A stretch of DNA of 64,000 nt from Bradyrhizobium lupini (GCF_040939785.1 NZ_CP162553.1:2728001-2792000); one strand, 5' to 3'; positions 9,712-20,684 are shown, counted from the stretch's first letter. Notes: a model not told the origin generated them from the letters alone. Translations and numbers: made by a program.

Positions 9712-11168
9712 GAACGCTTCTCCTCGCGCTTGGCGGCGCCGGTATCCTTGATCAGATAGCCCGTCACCGAGCGCTTCTTCTCGAGCCATTTCTGCGCGAC
9801 GGTGCGGACCTCCTCGGCGGTGACGGCGCGGATGCGGTCGGGCCAGCTCCGGATGTCCTCGATCGACAGGCCCGTGGTCAGTGCGCCGCCATACCAGCGC
9901 GCCAGCACCGCCTGGTTGTCCTGGGCGTAGATCGCCTCGGCGATGAGCTGGGTCTTGACCCGCTCGAGATCCTCGGCGCGGATCGGATTCTGCGCGATGT
10001 CGGCAATGACGCCGTCGACCACCTGCTCGACCTCGGCGAAGCTGACGCCGGATTTGGGCGAAGCCGAGATCGCGAACTGGGTCGGGTCGAGCGAGATGCT
10101 CGAATAGCTGGCGCTGGCGGAGACCGCGAGCGGCTTGTCGACCACGAGCGCACGGTAGAGATAGGAATTGCTGCCGCTGCCCATCAGCTGCGCCAGCACG
10201 TCGAGGGCCGCGCTTTCGCCGGCCGCAGCCGTGGTCGCCGAGGGCACTAGGTAATAGCGTCGCAAGCCGGGTTGCTCGACGCGCGGATCGGCCAGGGTCA
10301 CGGTGCGCGGCGCCGCGGGCTCCGGCTCTTGCGGGCGGACGCGGCGCGCCGGGATCGCGGGCTGGGCCGGGATGGACCCGAAGTTGCGCTCGACCAGCGG
10401 GCGGATGTCGGCGGGCTCGACGTCGCCGGCGATCACCAGGATCGCGTTGCTGGGCGCATAGAAGCGGCGGTAGAAGGCGAGCGCATCCTCGCGATCGAGC
10501 TTCTCGATCTCCTGGTGCCAGCCGATCACCGGCCGGCCGTAGGGATGGTTGAGATAGAGCGCGGCCATGATCTGCTCGTTCAGCCGCGCGTCCGGATTGT
10601 TGGCGACGCGCATGTTGAATTCTTCCAGCACGACCTCGCGCTCGGGCCGCACGTTCTCATCCTTCAGGATCAGGCCGGTCATGCGGTCGGCTTCGAAGTC
10701 CATCATCCGCGCGAGCTGCTCGCGCGGCACGCGCTGGAAATAGGCGGTGTAATCGAGGGAGGTGAAGGCGTTCTCGTTGCCGCCGATCCGCCCCACGGTC
10801 TGCGAGAATTCGCCGGCCGGATGGATGGCCGTTCCCTTGAACATCAGGTGCTCGAGGAAGTGCGCGAGCCCGGACTTGCCCGACTTCTCGTCGGCGGAGC
10901 CAACCTTGTACCAGATCATCTCCGTCACCACCGGTGTGCGGTGATCGACGATCACCACGACTTGCAGGCCATTCTGAAGCGTGAAGCTCGCTGGTCGTTC
11001 CCAGCTGTGTGTGATCTGGGCAAGAACGCTCCTGTTCGCAGGAACGCCGCCGGAACTAGGATCCTGACTATTTTCCGCTCTATATTCGACCGCCGGCGCG
11101 GTAGGGGTCATCGAGGCCAGGGCAAAAGTGGCCGCGCCAATCAATGTCAGGGACCTGGAATTTTTCAT
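9708..11168 (-). CDS. M16 zinc metallopeptidase (pitrilysin-like), catalytic partner, exported
   Basis: The 486-residue protein has an N-terminal signal peptide (MKNSRSLTLIGAATFALAS, cleaved near TAPA). The inverted zinc motif HFLEH falls near residue 85, followed by the distal Glu in REVVLEEFN. ATG at 11168 is chosen because the signal peptide begins there and AAAGG lies 7 bases upstream; the open frame continues to 11546 without similarity. It probably degrades peptides in the periplasm together with its inactive partner. No sigma54 promoter or NifA site was found upstream. Confidence 0.87.
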   Translation of the reverse strand: MKNSRSLTLIGAATFALASMTPTAPAVEYRAENSQDPSSGGVPANRSVLAQITHSWERPASFTLQNGLQVVVIVDHRTPVVTEMIWYKVGSADEKSGKSGLAHFLEHLMFKGTAIHPAGEFSQTVGRIGGNENAFTSLDYTAYFQRVPREQLARMMDFEADRMTGLILKDENVRPEREVVLEEFNMRVANNPDARLNEQIMAALYLNHPYGRPVIGWHQEIEKLDREDALAFYRRFYAPSNAILVIAGDVEPADIRPLVERNFGSIPAQPAIPARRVRPQEPEPAAPRTVTLADPRVEQPGLRRYYLVPSATTAAAGESAALDVLAQLMGSGSNSYLYRALVVDKPLAVSASASYSSISLDPTQFAISASPKSGVSFAEVEQVVDGVIADIAQNPIRAEDLERVKTQLIAEAIYAQDNQAVLARWYGGALTTGLSIEDIRSWPDRIRAVTAEEVRTVAQKWLEKKRSVTGYLIKDTGAAKREEKRS

Positions 11169-12615
11169 GTGATGGCCTTTGGTCAGTGGAGATCCACGTT
11201 CTGCAGCGGACATCGCGACAAAGCAGGTGAGCCGCACGCCGTGGTAAGCAGCGGAGCAAATGTCGGGCCAATCTCGTGACTCTTCTGCGCACCGGCCGGC
11301 GCAGTCAGCTGGGCGCAAGCGCGGCGCAAAGCGTGTCTTCTCTTCGAAAGCCACCCGCACTCTGTTTGGTATCCGCGAAACATGTTGCGAACACGACGTT
11401 GCACACACGACAACTCGCTGCCTCGCCGTTGCCCCACTTTTCTGAGCACCCCTGCACGACTTCGTTTCGAAGGGCCTCGAACGGCTGGTCGCAGTGTGCC
11501 GAACCAAGGCTATTAGGAAACGATTTCCATGCCTCTTTACCCACACGGCTCTTTCGCGCGTCAGGACACGAGCCCGAACATGTCGAGCAACTGACGATCT
11601 AGCTGAGAGGGATCGTCGAGCAGCTCAGCGGCTACACCACAAGAGAATTGGAGCGTGCGCACCAGCTCAGGAATCAGAGTTTCGGGTTTAAGCCGCGTCA
11701 GCCGCGCGTGCTTTAGACGGGGTGCGACCCTGTCCACAGTCGATCCGCATCATAGACGATATGGACGCAGTGCCCGCGACCCAGCGGCGGCATAGTCTGC
11801 GGTGGGCAACGGCGTCTTTGAAACGTAGATTGATGGCCATCAAGCGAGTAAGCACGGCCCAGTCGCCGTCTTCAAGATAGCTGATCACATGGCCGTAGCC
11901 CCGGATGGGTCCGCTTCACTACCAGAGGTCCTGATCTATTAGAAAACGTGCATTTTTTAAGGGTTTGTGAATGGCGAACGAGTGCCTCGCCGGGAAGGCG
12001 ATTGAGAGGTCCTCCGCAAGAACGGTCTCGTTTGGATGCTTCAGAAGGGAGCGATAGTCCCCGGGAAGAAGGGGCGCTTCAACGACGCTCTCGAAAGCGG
12101 CGCGCTATGGACTTGCTGCGACAGTGGACTCCCGAGTGTAATGGACTCACAGCGCCGAAACCTTCTTAGGTGCGTATAGTTTGCCCGCGCGAATATGGCG
12201 AGTTGTCGCCTGAACACTTCATCGCTAAAGAGCACTGTCTTCGATTACGCTGAGGGGTGGCGGGCCCGTAAGGTCCGGCTGACTGCGTCGATCGGCAGGC
12301 TGAGGAGCGATGGCAGACTGAAGCTTGACCTCGAGGGATTTCCGTACCAGTCGACGGACGAAATGCCGCAACCGAAGCTGCCCCAGCTCATCAACTGCAT
12401 TCGCCGGCCGGGAACTGCAGCCCGCGTGAGCGCGTCGAGCGCGCTCGTATTGCGATATCTCCCCATGGAACGGACGAACGGTCAGCTGGCCCATGCGAGG
12501 TCACGCCCGAGTTGGCAACTGCCGGCTTCACGCAAGTAGGACAGGTTGGATGTTGGCGTTCCCTACCAGCTTGTATCTGACCACTGACTCGTCGACATCG
12601 CGGAAGAAAGCTAAT
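11169..12615. other. Long stretch without a supported gene before the nif operon end
   Basis: About 1.45 kb lies between the M16 operon start and the end of the last nif-operon gene. Short frames occur on both strands, such as 11888-11688 minus and 12195-12539 plus. None shows a recognisable domain, signal peptide or good initiation site. It is probably decayed accessory DNA. Confidence 0.4.
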
Positions 12616-12900
12616 TCAAGCAGGTAGTGTGTGGGTCTGACAGTTTGTTGGACACACCCGGGCGCAGGCGCTGCAGCCGATGCAAGCGCCTTCGTCCTTC
12701 AACACCATGACTTTTTTTTCGAGCTCATCGTCCTCCTCATCGAGATCGATGATTTCGCCATCCTCGCATAGCCCCTTCAGCGTCATAACCTCGCGGCCGC
12801 AAACCTTGTAGCAGCGGCCGCAGCCGATGCACTTCTTGGGATCGATAGAAACCAGGTAGTCCGGCCTCCAATTGCGACCGTCGCGGGTCCTGAATGACAT
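12616..12900 (-). CDS. fdxB: Ferredoxin III, 2[4Fe-4S], nif-specific (FdxB type)
   Basis: The 94-residue protein carries two cysteine clusters: CIGCGRCYKVCGRE near residue 24 and CIGCSACARVCPTNC near residue 73. They are separated by an acidic linker (DLDEEDDELEKK), the pattern of the nif-specific ferredoxin III family. It should carry electrons in the nitrogen-fixation pathway, either to nitrogenase or to cofactor assembly. It is the last gene of the nif operon, 14 bp after the 66-residue protein. No clear terminator was seen after it. Confidence 0.9.
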   Translation of the reverse strand: MSFRTRDGRNWRPDYLVSIDPKKCIGCGRCYKVCGREVMTLKGLCEDGEIIDLDEEDDELEKKVMVLKDEGACIGCSACARVCPTNCQTHTLPA

Positions 12901-12914
12901 TGGCTTCGGGTCCG

Positions 12915-13115
12915 TTATGCTTTTTCAAGCGCTTGGAGATGTTGACGCTTGCTTTCGAGCTCGCTGAAGGCAGCGTGGGCGTTGTGGGCCACGCTCAGGA
13001 TCGAGGGCCAGTTGACCGGCAGCTCCTCGGAGAGGTCGTGGAGGTCCATCTTGGCTTGGGTCGCCTTGGCCGACAGTTTCTTTATTTCCGCTTTCAGGCT
13101 TTCAACATCGCTCAT
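12915..13115 (-). CDS. Small nif-associated protein, CCE_0567 family (66 aa)
   Basis: A 66-residue, mostly alpha-helical protein (MSDVESLKAEIKKLSAKATQ...) with a heptad-like N-terminal helix. Proteins of this kind are regularly found between the DUF269 gene and fdxB in nif clusters and are described as metal-associated helical bundles. Its exact role is not established. It is co-directional with nifX and its neighbours, with a 7-bp gap on the upstream side. Confidence 0.8.
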   Translation of the reverse strand: MSDVESLKAEIKKLSAKATQAKMDLHDLSEELPVNWPSILSVAHNAHAAFSELESKRQHLQALEKA

Positions 13116-13122
13116 GCTTGCC

Positions 13123-13593
13123 TCAATAATTTGCCACTTCCGGAAACTTACGGATTATCTCAACGCCACTGTTGACGAATTTGTCGCCTTGATCAGCGAG
13201 ATCAGAGAGATGGCCGAAACCAAAGCGATGTACGTCGCGCAGCTGCTTGCTCACGACAACGAGCCGGCCGCCGATCAAGACGATCCGACCGAACCCTTCG
13301 TTGTGCATCTTCAGCATTGGGGAGATCATCACTCCGGTCGCCTTCTCGATCGAGAGCGCAACCGCGTGAAAGAACAGCTCCAGCCGCCATGTCGTCTCGG
13401 GGGCGGGATTGCCGACGATCGGCAGCGCACGGCGCTTGCGCTTATCGAGAACGTAGGGTTCGAGCAAATCGAGATCCTCCTTGCCCTCCCAGGCACCGTG
13501 GGAGTCCTGGGCGCGCCAGATCTTGACGAGCTCTTTCAGAAATGGCCGCTCCGCCGCCGCGGGGGCTGGAGTGACTTCGGACGTATCTCCCAT
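13123..13593 (-). CDS. NifX-associated nitrogen fixation protein (DUF269)
   Basis: The 156-residue protein belongs to the DUF269 family, which almost always lies directly after nifX. Recognisable stretches are [20 protein letters not shown] and the [15 protein letters not shown] core. Family members are thought to help FeMo-cofactor or its precursors move during nitrogenase maturation. It begins 10 bp after the nifX stop codon and is part of the same operon. Confidence 0.9.
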   Translation of the reverse strand: MGDTSEVTPAPAAAERPFLKELVKIWRAQDSHGAWEGKEDLDLLEPYVLDKRKRRALPIVGNPAPETTWRLELFFHAVALSIEKATGVMISPMLKMHNEGFGRIVLIGGRLVVVSKQLRDVHRFGFGHLSDLADQGDKFVNSGVEIIRKFPEVANY

Positions 13594-13603
13594 CCTCGTT
13601 CCT

Positions 13604-13999
13604 TCAGGTTTCGAAATCCACTGTACGTTCCGGGTCTTTGGCGAGCAGCTTCCGCAGCCAGGGCGGCGGCGAGCCCTTCAGCACGGTTTCGAGTTTGACG
13701 CAAAGTTCGTCGATGGGCTCTGGTTGCAGCACCTTCATCGGATGGATCTTGCTCGCGACCACTCGTGCAGCACCCGAGCCGCCGATCGCCGCAACATAGA
13801 GGATTGCGCAGTCCCTGATCGCCTCGATCTTGGGCGCTAGCTTATCCTCATTGCCGTCTTCCGTGAGGTCACCACCGAACTGGATCGCCTCAATAAACCG
13901 ATGCCCCTCCGGGCTGACCTCGTAGATCGCGATGTTCTTGGCCCAGCCGAAGTGCGCATCGACATGCTTCAAGTCCTGAGTGGCAAATGCAACTTTCAT
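13604..13999 (-). CDS. nifX: Nitrogen fixation protein NifX
   Basis: The 131-residue protein begins [20 protein letters not shown] and has the NifX/NifB C-terminal dinitrogenase iron-molybdenum cofactor-binding fold. NifX binds the cofactor precursor and passes it between NifB and NifEN. ATG at 13999 is the standard start; the upstream extension of the open frame runs into nifN and is not expected to be translated. It lies 22 bp downstream of nifN. Confidence 0.92.
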   Translation of the reverse strand: MKVAFATQDLKHVDAHFGWAKNIAIYEVSPEGHRFIEAIQFGGDLTEDGNEDKLAPKIEAIRDCAILYVAAIGGSGAARVVASKIHPMKVLQPEPIDELCVKLETVLKGSPPPWLRKLLAKDPERTVDFET

Positions 14000-14021
14000 C
14001 CGTGTTGTTTTCTCTCCCTGC

Positions 14022-15404
14022 TCAATGCAACCGAGGCGAAACGACCTGCAGGCCAGAGTTGGTGAATCGCCAGCTGTCAGGCGTCGGCCGATGGTTGATC
14101 TCTCGGTCGGTGATAATGAGATTGGCGATGTCAAAGATCAGGTCGCGCGTGCCGCGATAACCAACCATTGTGAGGTGCGCAGCGCCAAGGCGATCGAACA
14201 TGGGAAAGCCCACCCGGAAGAATGGAACATTGAGTCGCGAAGCCGCCTGGCGACCATGTGAATGGGAGATCAAAAGGTCGCAGTCACGCGTCCTGGCAAG
14301 CTCTTCAAGATCCTCCAGATCGCCGATCAGGACGTCCTCGGTCCTGACTCGCTGCAGCACCGGTGAGTTCGTCGTCGTCACCGCAGCAGTGACCTGCGCC
14401 CCCATCTCATGGAGCGAGCTGGAGAGATCAAATAGCAAGTCCGGCTCGGCGCCGATCGCGAGCTTGCGGCCGCCGATATGAAAATGAGCATCCAGCATGG
14501 CGTCTGCCAGCTGTCCACGCTGCCGGCGATACTTCGAGGGTACTGACCGGCCAGTGATCTGGCTCAAGAACGCCATAAATTCGTCGTTTGGGATAAGGCC
14601 ACAGAGCCGCTCGAATAGACGGAACGGCGCGCCTGTCCGCACCTGCATGGTCTCGGCCGCACGGCGCATTTGCGCGCCGATCGCGATCGTCCAGGCCACC
14701 TGCCCCATGGTCGCAATTTCGTCCACTCCAATCCCCCCGATCGTAGTCGGCGTGAATTCGTCGGGGATGTGGCCGTCCAGCGAACCTGCAAGGTCCGGCA
14801 GGAAGGAGGGCTTGAGACCGAAATCCTCAAAGATCGTGCGAAGCTCGTCGAGGTCGCCGGGCGTGAGGTGGCACCCAGGTAGCACGTTAACGCGGGACGC
14901 ATCGCGCGGTCTCGCTGGGTCGAACGGAGTCACAAGCACCTCGATCATCCGCGCCACCGTCTTGCCCCAGCCATCCTGCAAGGCATCCTTGAAATCCGGA
15001 GTCGAGACGTAGACAAGGGGGAGCTTTTCGAGCTGCCGGTGCTTCTGTCGGATCAACCGGATGAAGGCTTCGACGTCATCGCCGTTGGTTTCGGTGACCC
15101 CAGTTGAATTGATGCCAATGATCTCGGGCTCGATGCGATTGTAGATGTTGAGGATTGCCTGTTCGAGATTCTCGTGGCCGCCGAGCACGGTCGCAACCTC
15201 GCTCATAGCAGTTGTCTGCATCGGCACGGCTTCATTGAAATGGCGCACGAACAGCGTCAGCCCAAAGGAGGCGCAACCTTGCGGGCCGTGCAAAAGCGGC
15301 ATCGCGCCGCGCAACCCCATGAAGGCAAACGAGCCGCCGATCGGCTGACTCATCTTGAGCGGATTGACCGAACAGGCTTTCTTCGAGGTAGTGACGATCG
15401 CCAT
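14022..15404 (-). CDS. nifN: Nitrogenase iron-molybdenum cofactor biosynthesis protein NifN
   Basis: The 460-residue protein resembles NifK and forms the NifE2N2 scaffold on which FeMo-cofactor is completed. Typical stretches are KACSVNPLKMSQPIGG, HGPQGCASFG and STPDFKDALQDGWGK. The conserved cysteines of the N-terminal cluster region are present. It starts 5 bp after the nifE stop, which implies translational coupling and fits the equal stoichiometry of the complex. Confidence 0.95.
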   Translation of the reverse strand: MAIVTTSKKACSVNPLKMSQPIGGSFAFMGLRGAMPLLHGPQGCASFGLTLFVRHFNEAVPMQTTAMSEVATVLGGHENLEQAILNIYNRIEPEIIGINSTGVTETNGDDVEAFIRLIRQKHRQLEKLPLVYVSTPDFKDALQDGWGKTVARMIEVLVTPFDPARPRDASRVNVLPGCHLTPGDLDELRTIFEDFGLKPSFLPDLAGSLDGHIPDEFTPTTIGGIGVDEIATMGQVAWTIAIGAQMRRAAETMQVRTGAPFRLFERLCGLIPNDEFMAFLSQITGRSVPSKYRRQRGQLADAMLDAHFHIGGRKLAIGAEPDLLFDLSSSLHEMGAQVTAAVTTTNSPVLQRVRTEDVLIGDLEDLEELARTRDCDLLISHSHGRQAASRLNVPFFRVGFPMFDRLGAAHLTMVGYRGTRDLIFDIANLIITDREINHRPTPDSWRFTNSGLQVVSPRLH

Positions 15405-15409
15405 GTCCC

Positions 15410-17053
15410 CTACTCCGCCGCCTGCAATGCCGGCGGCTGGAGATCGGACGGAATGTCCTTACAAGCAATGCACCGCCCGCTGGAACTGGTGCACGGCTTG
15501 TTGGGCTCGGCGAGCTTCGGGCCATGCGCCGCAATCGCGCTCTCACCCTCGCTGACCTCAGCTTGATTGGAAAAACTTATCGTCCTGACGCCGTTCCTGC
15601 TCGGATCCCGAACTGGATCCGGGGCTTGCGCATGCATCTGGGCAGCCGTCCTTGCTTGAAGATTCCGGTCGAACTCATCCCATGGCGCGGCTTGGCGGAG
15701 CTGATCCCATATCGGATTGTAGAGCGCCTTCTCGATCTCCTCCATGAGCTTGAGAATCCCGACATAGCCCATATAGGCGTGGCAGCGCTCCTGGTTGATA
15801 TCGAGCCACGGCATCGCCGCCTTTAGTGCGACGAATTGCGACTTGCCGCCCGAGAGCATGATATCGGCTTTTGCGTCCTTGAGCATCTTGTAGATCTCGC
15901 GAGGCGACATGTCCTCGATCATATGGGCGTCCTGGCCCATTAATTCCTTGATACGTTCCTTGTCCTTCTTGGTCGATTTCTTCACGGACGTGCCGACGAT
16001 CTCGAGCCCGGCCTCCTGCAAGGCGGCCACCATCGACCAGGATTTCACACCGCCGGTGATGAGAACAACCCTCTTGCCGGCAAAGCGCGGCTTGAAACGT
16101 TCAATCGCAGCCCAGGCCTTGGTCTCTTCGCGTGCGATCAGGGCTTGCGTGCGTTCCATCAGCTCGGCCGGCGCGCCACTTTCGATCAGCATGCGCGCGA
16201 TCTGGCGGAGTGAATCGCTGGTATCCTCAATACCGTAGAAGGAGCCTTCAAAAAACGGGATGCCGTAACGCTGCCTCATCTTGCGTGCGACGTTGATCAT
16301 TGCCCTTGAGCAAACCATCATCGCGGCTTTGGCCCGGTGCGAATAAGCGACCTCGCGATACTTGCCGTCCCCCGAGATGCAGGACAGGATCCGGATTCCG
16401 AGCTCATCGAGCAGGGGCTTGATCTGCCAAAGCTCGCCGGACAGATTGTATTCACCGATGATGTTGATATCATACGATGTCGTGTAATCCGGCTCTCCGG
16501 TACCGATGACGTGCTCCAGCAGTGCTTCGCCAGCAAGCTTGTTACCAAGGTTCTTCGACCCGACAAATCCCGGTGAATTGATGGGAATGACCGGCTTGCC
16601 GAATTTGGCGGAGGCCGCCTTGCAGACCATATCGATGTCGTCACCGATCATTGCGGGCACGCATGTCTGGTAGACGAAGATGGCCTGCGGGTTGTATTTC
16701 TCTGTGATCTCCTTCACTGCCCTGTACAGCCGCTTCTCGCCGCCGAAGACGATATCGGTCTCGCTCATATCTGTGGTGAAGCTTCTGCGCCACAGATCGG
16801 AGCCGGACGAGACCGAACCACGATTGTCCCAGGAATTGCCCTCACAGGCGATTGGACCATGCACAAGATGGGCGACATCGGTGAAGGGCTGCAGCGCGAC
16901 TTTGGCGCCATCGAAGGCACATCCGCCGGCGGCGCCGCCCGGCTTGAGCTGCTTGGTGCAACCATTCTTACGCTCGACCTTCGACTTGCTCGCGTTCCTG
17001 GCGCAGCCCGGTTCGTTAAAGACGTCCTGTATGGTCGTGGGAAGCGAAGTCAT
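15410..17053 (-). CDS. nifE: Nitrogenase iron-molybdenum cofactor biosynthesis protein NifE
   Basis: The 547-residue protein resembles NifD and pairs with NifN as the cofactor-assembly scaffold. Characteristic pieces are GCAFDGAKVALQPFTDVAHL, HGPIACEGNSWDNRG and DIVFGGEKRLYRA. ATG at 17053 gives the usual N-terminus MTSLPTTIQDVFNEPGC. The C-terminus is long and contains a Cys pair (CIACKD). The 115-bp gap to nifK contains a stem-loop. Confidence 0.95.
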   Translation of the reverse strand: MTSLPTTIQDVFNEPGCARNASKSKVERKNGCTKQLKPGGAAGGCAFDGAKVALQPFTDVAHLVHGPIACEGNSWDNRGSVSSGSDLWRRSFTTDMSETDIVFGGEKRLYRAVKEITEKYNPQAIFVYQTCVPAMIGDDIDMVCKAASAKFGKPVIPINSPGFVGSKNLGNKLAGEALLEHVIGTGEPDYTTSYDINIIGEYNLSGELWQIKPLLDELGIRILSCISGDGKYREVAYSHRAKAAMMVCSRAMINVARKMRQRYGIPFFEGSFYGIEDTSDSLRQIARMLIESGAPAELMERTQALIAREETKAWAAIERFKPRFAGKRVVLITGGVKSWSMVAALQEAGLEIVGTSVKKSTKKDKERIKELMGQDAHMIEDMSPREIYKMLKDAKADIMLSGGKSQFVALKAAMPWLDINQERCHAYMGYVGILKLMEEIEKALYNPIWDQLRQAAPWDEFDRNLQARTAAQMHAQAPDPVRDPSRNGVRTISFSNQAEVSEGESAIAAHGPKLAEPNKPCTSSSGRCIACKDIPSDLQPPALQAAE

Positions 17054-17118
17054 GGTGTCTCTCTCGGGGATGTTAACACACCGCAGACCACAAGGATGAC
17101 CGGCGGAGAACCTGTGAT

Positions 17119-17160
17119 CCCCGCCGCAGCGCCGCTGTTTCTGCGGACGATGAGGCGGGG
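17119..17160 (-). other. Stem-loop between nifK and nifE
   Basis: CCCCGCC (17119-17125) and GGCGGGG (17154-17160) can pair around an interior that itself folds. There is no U-run, so it is unlikely to end transcription fully. It could mark an RNA processing site or reduce transcription into nifE relative to nifDK. Confidence 0.4.
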
Positions 17161-17168
17161 AGCTCGCC

Positions 17169-18731
17169 TTAGCGTATGATGTCGAAGCTGTAGTCTGTCT
17201 TGCCAACCGAGCTGGTCTTTCGATCGATCTCATCAAAGATCTTGTCGAGAATCTTGACCAGCACATTCATGCTCCCCTGATAGCCCCACACTGGATAACG
17301 ATGGTGATGATGGCGATCGAAGATGGGAAAGCCGATGCGGATTAGCGGCGTTCCGGTGTCACGCTCGAGATACTTGCCGTAGGTGTTACCGATCAGGAAA
17401 TCGACCGGCTCTGTGAACAGGAGCGATCGCATGTGCCAGAGATCCTTGCCTGGGAAGGCGCGGCAGTTTTTACCGAAGGGCGAGCTCGCGAACAGCGCCT
17501 GCATCTTCAGCTCCCACGCCTTACTCGCGTTCGTCGACAGCACGTGGGTCGGCTCAGCGCCGAGCTCCAGCAGGAATGCGGCCAAACCATAGCAGAGGTC
17601 TGGATCGCCGTAGATCGCGAACTTCTTGCCGTGAACATGCGCGCTGGAATCAGCCATTGCGTCTACCAGACGCCCGCGCTCCTGCTCCAGCGCATTTGGA
17701 ATTGCCTTGTTGGTGATACGCGACAGTGTCATCAGGAAATCGTCCGTGGCGCTGATGCCCAGCGGGTGATTGAAAGCGACGACCTCCTGATCGTGCCCTT
17801 TGATGAAGGACAACGTCTTCTCCGTGCAATATTGCTGCATGGAAATGGTTGCCTTGGCGTGGACGGCGTTCGCGGCATCCTTTAATGTAGTGCCCCCATC
17901 ATACATGCGGAACTCGCCGTCCGTGGGGGTATCGAACACGTCACTGTTATCCGCGAGGATGGTGTAGCCGATGCCCATCAGCTCGAAGATACGCTTTATC
18001 TCACGGACATTCCCGACAGTGTAGCCGTCGAAGCCACCGATGAAGTTGATCGTGTTGTTCGCTTTGCGCTCGAGTTTTGGGGCCGTGCCGGCTTTGCCAT
18101 CCCAGAAATGCTCGAGGATGCCCTTGAGCGTGTTGTCGTAGCCAGTAACGTGGCTGCCGACGAACGCAGGAGTGTGAGCGAATGGTACGTCGTAGTCGGC
18201 TGGGACTGAACCTTTTTCCTTTGATGTTTTGATGAAGGCATTGAGATCGTCGCCGATGACTTCCGCCATGCAGGTCGTGGCGACCGCGATCATCTTCGGC
18301 TTGTACATGTTATAGCTGTTGGCAAGCCCGTCGGTAAGATTGTTAAGCCCGCCGAACACGGCCGCGTCTTCCGTCATGGACGAGGAGACGCACGAGGTCG
18401 GCTCCTTGAAGTGCCGTGACAGATGGCTGCGATAATACGCGACGCAGCCCTGTGAGCCGTGGACGAACGGCAGTGTGCGCTCGAACCCGAGGGCGGCGAA
18501 CACCGCACCCAGCGGCTGGCAAGCCTTCGCCGGATTAACGGTTAGCGCCTCGCGGGCGAAGTTCTTCTCGCGGTACTCGGATGTCTTGGACCATTCTTTG
18601 ATGCGATCGACGTCGGCGGGATCATGCGGATTCTCAAATAGCGCCTTCTTCTTGGCCAGCATCTGCTGGTATTCGTCTCCCCGGAAAAGCTCAGAGTGGT
18701 CGAGTATGTGTTCGGCGTTCTGTGTCATCAT
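17169..18731 (-). CDS. nifK: Nitrogenase molybdenum-iron protein beta chain
   Basis: The 520-residue beta subunit of dinitrogenase holds half of the P-cluster ligands. These appear in [36 protein letters not shown] and [16 protein letters not shown]. Two ATGs stand at the start (18731 and 18728); either is possible. The C-terminal [15 protein letters not shown] stretch is typical. The gene is intact and 78 bp after nifD. Confidence 0.97.
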   Translation of the reverse strand: MMTQNAEHILDHSELFRGDEYQQMLAKKKALFENPHDPADVDRIKEWSKTSEYREKNFAREALTVNPAKACQPLGAVFAALGFERTLPFVHGSQGCVAYYRSHLSRHFKEPTSCVSSSMTEDAAVFGGLNNLTDGLANSYNMYKPKMIAVATTCMAEVIGDDLNAFIKTSKEKGSVPADYDVPFAHTPAFVGSHVTGYDNTLKGILEHFWDGKAGTAPKLERKANNTINFIGGFDGYTVGNVREIKRIFELMGIGYTILADNSDVFDTPTDGEFRMYDGGTTLKDAANAVHAKATISMQQYCTEKTLSFIKGHDQEVVAFNHPLGISATDDFLMTLSRITNKAIPNALEQERGRLVDAMADSSAHVHGKKFAIYGDPDLCYGLAAFLLELGAEPTHVLSTNASKAWELKMQALFASSPFGKNCRAFPGKDLWHMRSLLFTEPVDFLIGNTYGKYLERDTGTPLIRIGFPIFDRHHHHRYPVWGYQGSMNVLVKILDKIFDEIDRKTSSVGKTDYSFDIIR

Positions 18732-18809
18732 GGCACTCTTTGGGTTCTTGCGTTCGTTCTCCTGCCCTTCCCCTCCTCTGCGGAAAGAAACGGCCCGGGG
18801 TCGGCCTTC

Positions 18810-20312
18810 CTATTCCGCTGCCATGAGGCTCGGCTGCGGAGCGTCCTTCCAAGGCGCGGTGGTCTTCCCCCAGATCGGGGAGTTAATCGCCATGTCCATG
18901 TCGCGGGCGAAGATCGCGAAGCCGTCATAGCCGTGGTAAGGACCCGAGTAGTCCCAGGAATGCATTTGGCGGAACGGCACGCCCATTTTTTGGAAGACGT
19001 ATTTTTCCTTGATACCGGAGCCGACCAGGTCTGGCCGGATCTTTTCGACGAAGCGCTCGAATTCGTAGCCGGTGACATCGTCGTAGATCAGCGTGCCATC
19101 TTTGACGTAGTGCTGGGCGGTGCGTTGGTAGTCATCGTTATGCCCGAACTCATAGCCCGTGCCGACAACATCCATGCCGAGGTCCTCATAGGCGCCGATG
19201 ACGTGGCGAGGACGTAAGCCGCCGACGAACAGCATTACCGTCTTGCCTTCAAGCCGCGGCCGGTATTTCGCGGTCACAGCATCGACAAGCGGTTGATATT
19301 TCGCGATGACGCGTTCGGCGCCTTGCTTGATCTTGTCATCGAAGAAGCTTGCAATTTTTCGCAGCGACTCCGCGATTTTGGAAGGACCGAAGAAGTTGTA
19401 CTCGCACCAGGGAATCCCGAATTTTTCTTCCATGTGCCGTGAGATGTAGTTCATCGAGCGATAGCAATGCAGTATGTTGAGCTTTGCCTTCGGCGTCGCC
19501 TCCAATTCAGCGAGAGATCCATCCCCGGACCACTGGGCGATGACGCGTAGGCCCATTTCTTCCAGCAGGATTCGTGACGACCATGCGTCGCCGCCGATGT
19601 TGTAGTCGCCGATGATCGCAACATCATATGGCGTCGGTTCAAATTTAGGGCTGGTCTCTGGGGCGCTCTTGTCAAAGATCCAATCCCGAACGGCGTCGTT
19701 CGCGATGTGATGGCCGAGCGATTGCGACACGCCACGGAAGCCCTCGCACCGCACAGGCACGATGGTTTTGCCGCCATATTCCTTCGACTTTTCTCGGGAG
19801 ACCGCCTCGATATCGTCACCGATCAAGCCAATCGGACATTCGGACTGAATGGTGATGCCCCTGTTGAGAGGAAATAGCTCCTGGAGCTCATCGATGAGTT
19901 TCGTGAGCTTTTTATCGCCGCCGAACACGATGTCCTTCTCCTGAAAATCGGAGGTGAACTGCAGTGTCACGAACGTGTCGATGCCGGTCGTCCCGACGTA
20001 GTAGTTGCGCCGCGAGCCCCACGAGTACTGACCGCAGCCGACCGGACCGTGGCTGATGTGGATCATGTCCTTGATGGGTCCCCAGACCACGCCCTTGGAG
20101 CCCGCATAGGCGCAGCCGCGGATGGTCATCACGCCGGGAATGGACTTGATATTCGACTTGACGCCACAATCCGACTTCCCCGCCTCGTGAACACTGAGAT
20201 GCTTGGCGCGCCTTTTGGCGGTCTTCTCGGGGTAGACCGTCAACACCTCATCGATTAGCTGCTTGTTGCGCGCCTTGATCTCTGCAACGCTTTGGGTAGG
20301 TGCTCGGCTCAT
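18810..20312 (-). CDS. nifD: Nitrogenase molybdenum-iron protein alpha chain
   Basis: The 500-residue alpha subunit carries the FeMo-cofactor. P-cluster and cofactor regions are visible: [46 protein letters not shown] and [19 protein letters not shown] at 20312 is preceded by AAGGA at a 7-base spacing. The length of 500 matches the family in bradyrhizobia. It is the first gene of the operon; the sigma54 promoter lies about 345 bp upstream, leaving a long untranslated leader. Confidence 0.98.
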   Translation of the reverse strand: MSRAPTQSVAEIKARNKQLIDEVLTVYPEKTAKRRAKHLSVHEAGKSDCGVKSNIKSIPGVMTIRGCAYAGSKGVVWGPIKDMIHISHGPVGCGQYSWGSRRNYYVGTTGIDTFVTLQFTSDFQEKDIVFGGDKKLTKLIDELQELFPLNRGITIQSECPIGLIGDDIEAVSREKSKEYGGKTIVPVRCEGFRGVSQSLGHHIANDAVRDWIFDKSAPETSPKFEPTPYDVAIIGDYNIGGDAWSSRILLEEMGLRVIAQWSGDGSLAELEATPKAKLNILHCYRSMNYISRHMEEKFGIPWCEYNFFGPSKIAESLRKIASFFDDKIKQGAERVIAKYQPLVDAVTAKYRPRLEGKTVMLFVGGLRPRHVIGAYEDLGMDVVGTGYEFGHNDDYQRTAQHYVKDGTLIYDDVTGYEFERFVEKIRPDLVGSGIKEKYVFQKMGVPFRQMHSWDYSGPYHGYDGFAIFARDMDMAINSPIWGKTTAPWKDAPQPSLMAAE

Positions 20313-20668
20313 ACAGGTTTCCTTTTCGATTGTGGTCTCAACAAGAAGCGACGCTTTTGCGGTCGGCCGACGGATTTCCGATCCGGCGTTCAGGTAAGCG
20401 TGCAATCTGCGTGGGCGGTCCTACCGATCGCAACTTCGCGACGTTCATGCCGCAGCGGTCGTTCACGATCATGTAGCTCATCTCGGCTGAGCGGTTAGGA
20501 GCGCCATGTGTGACGCTGTCTATCGATGACCAAGACGCTTCTCGGTGAAGTCATGCCTGCTCTCCAGCGGTTGGTCATATCGGCTTCTTTATTCACTCGC
20601 GTGCGATCACGGGGCATGTCCCTGTGCATGGGATGCAAAGGACTAACAGCCGCCTCCTGCGAGGGGTC

Positions 20669-20684
20669 TGCAACGAGTGTGCCA
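20669..20684 (-). promoter_or_regulatory. Sigma54 -24/-12 promoter of the nifDKENX operon
   Basis: On the minus strand the sequence is TGGCACACTCGTTGCA, which differs from TGGCACG-N4-TTGCW at one base. The GG and GC doublets are 12 bp apart. Transcription would begin near 20657, leaving a leader of about 345 bases before nifD. Confidence 0.8.

Noticed and set aside
10272..11279. 335-codon plus-strand frame
   Set aside because: It lies opposite the M16 peptidase gene, which has clear motifs and a signal peptide. It is a shadow frame of GC-rich DNA.
20401..20416. Sequence resembling a sigma54 promoter closer to nifD
   Set aside because: On the minus strand it reads GCCCACGCAGATTGCA; the essential GG of the -24 element is missing, and a better promoter exists at 20669-20684.
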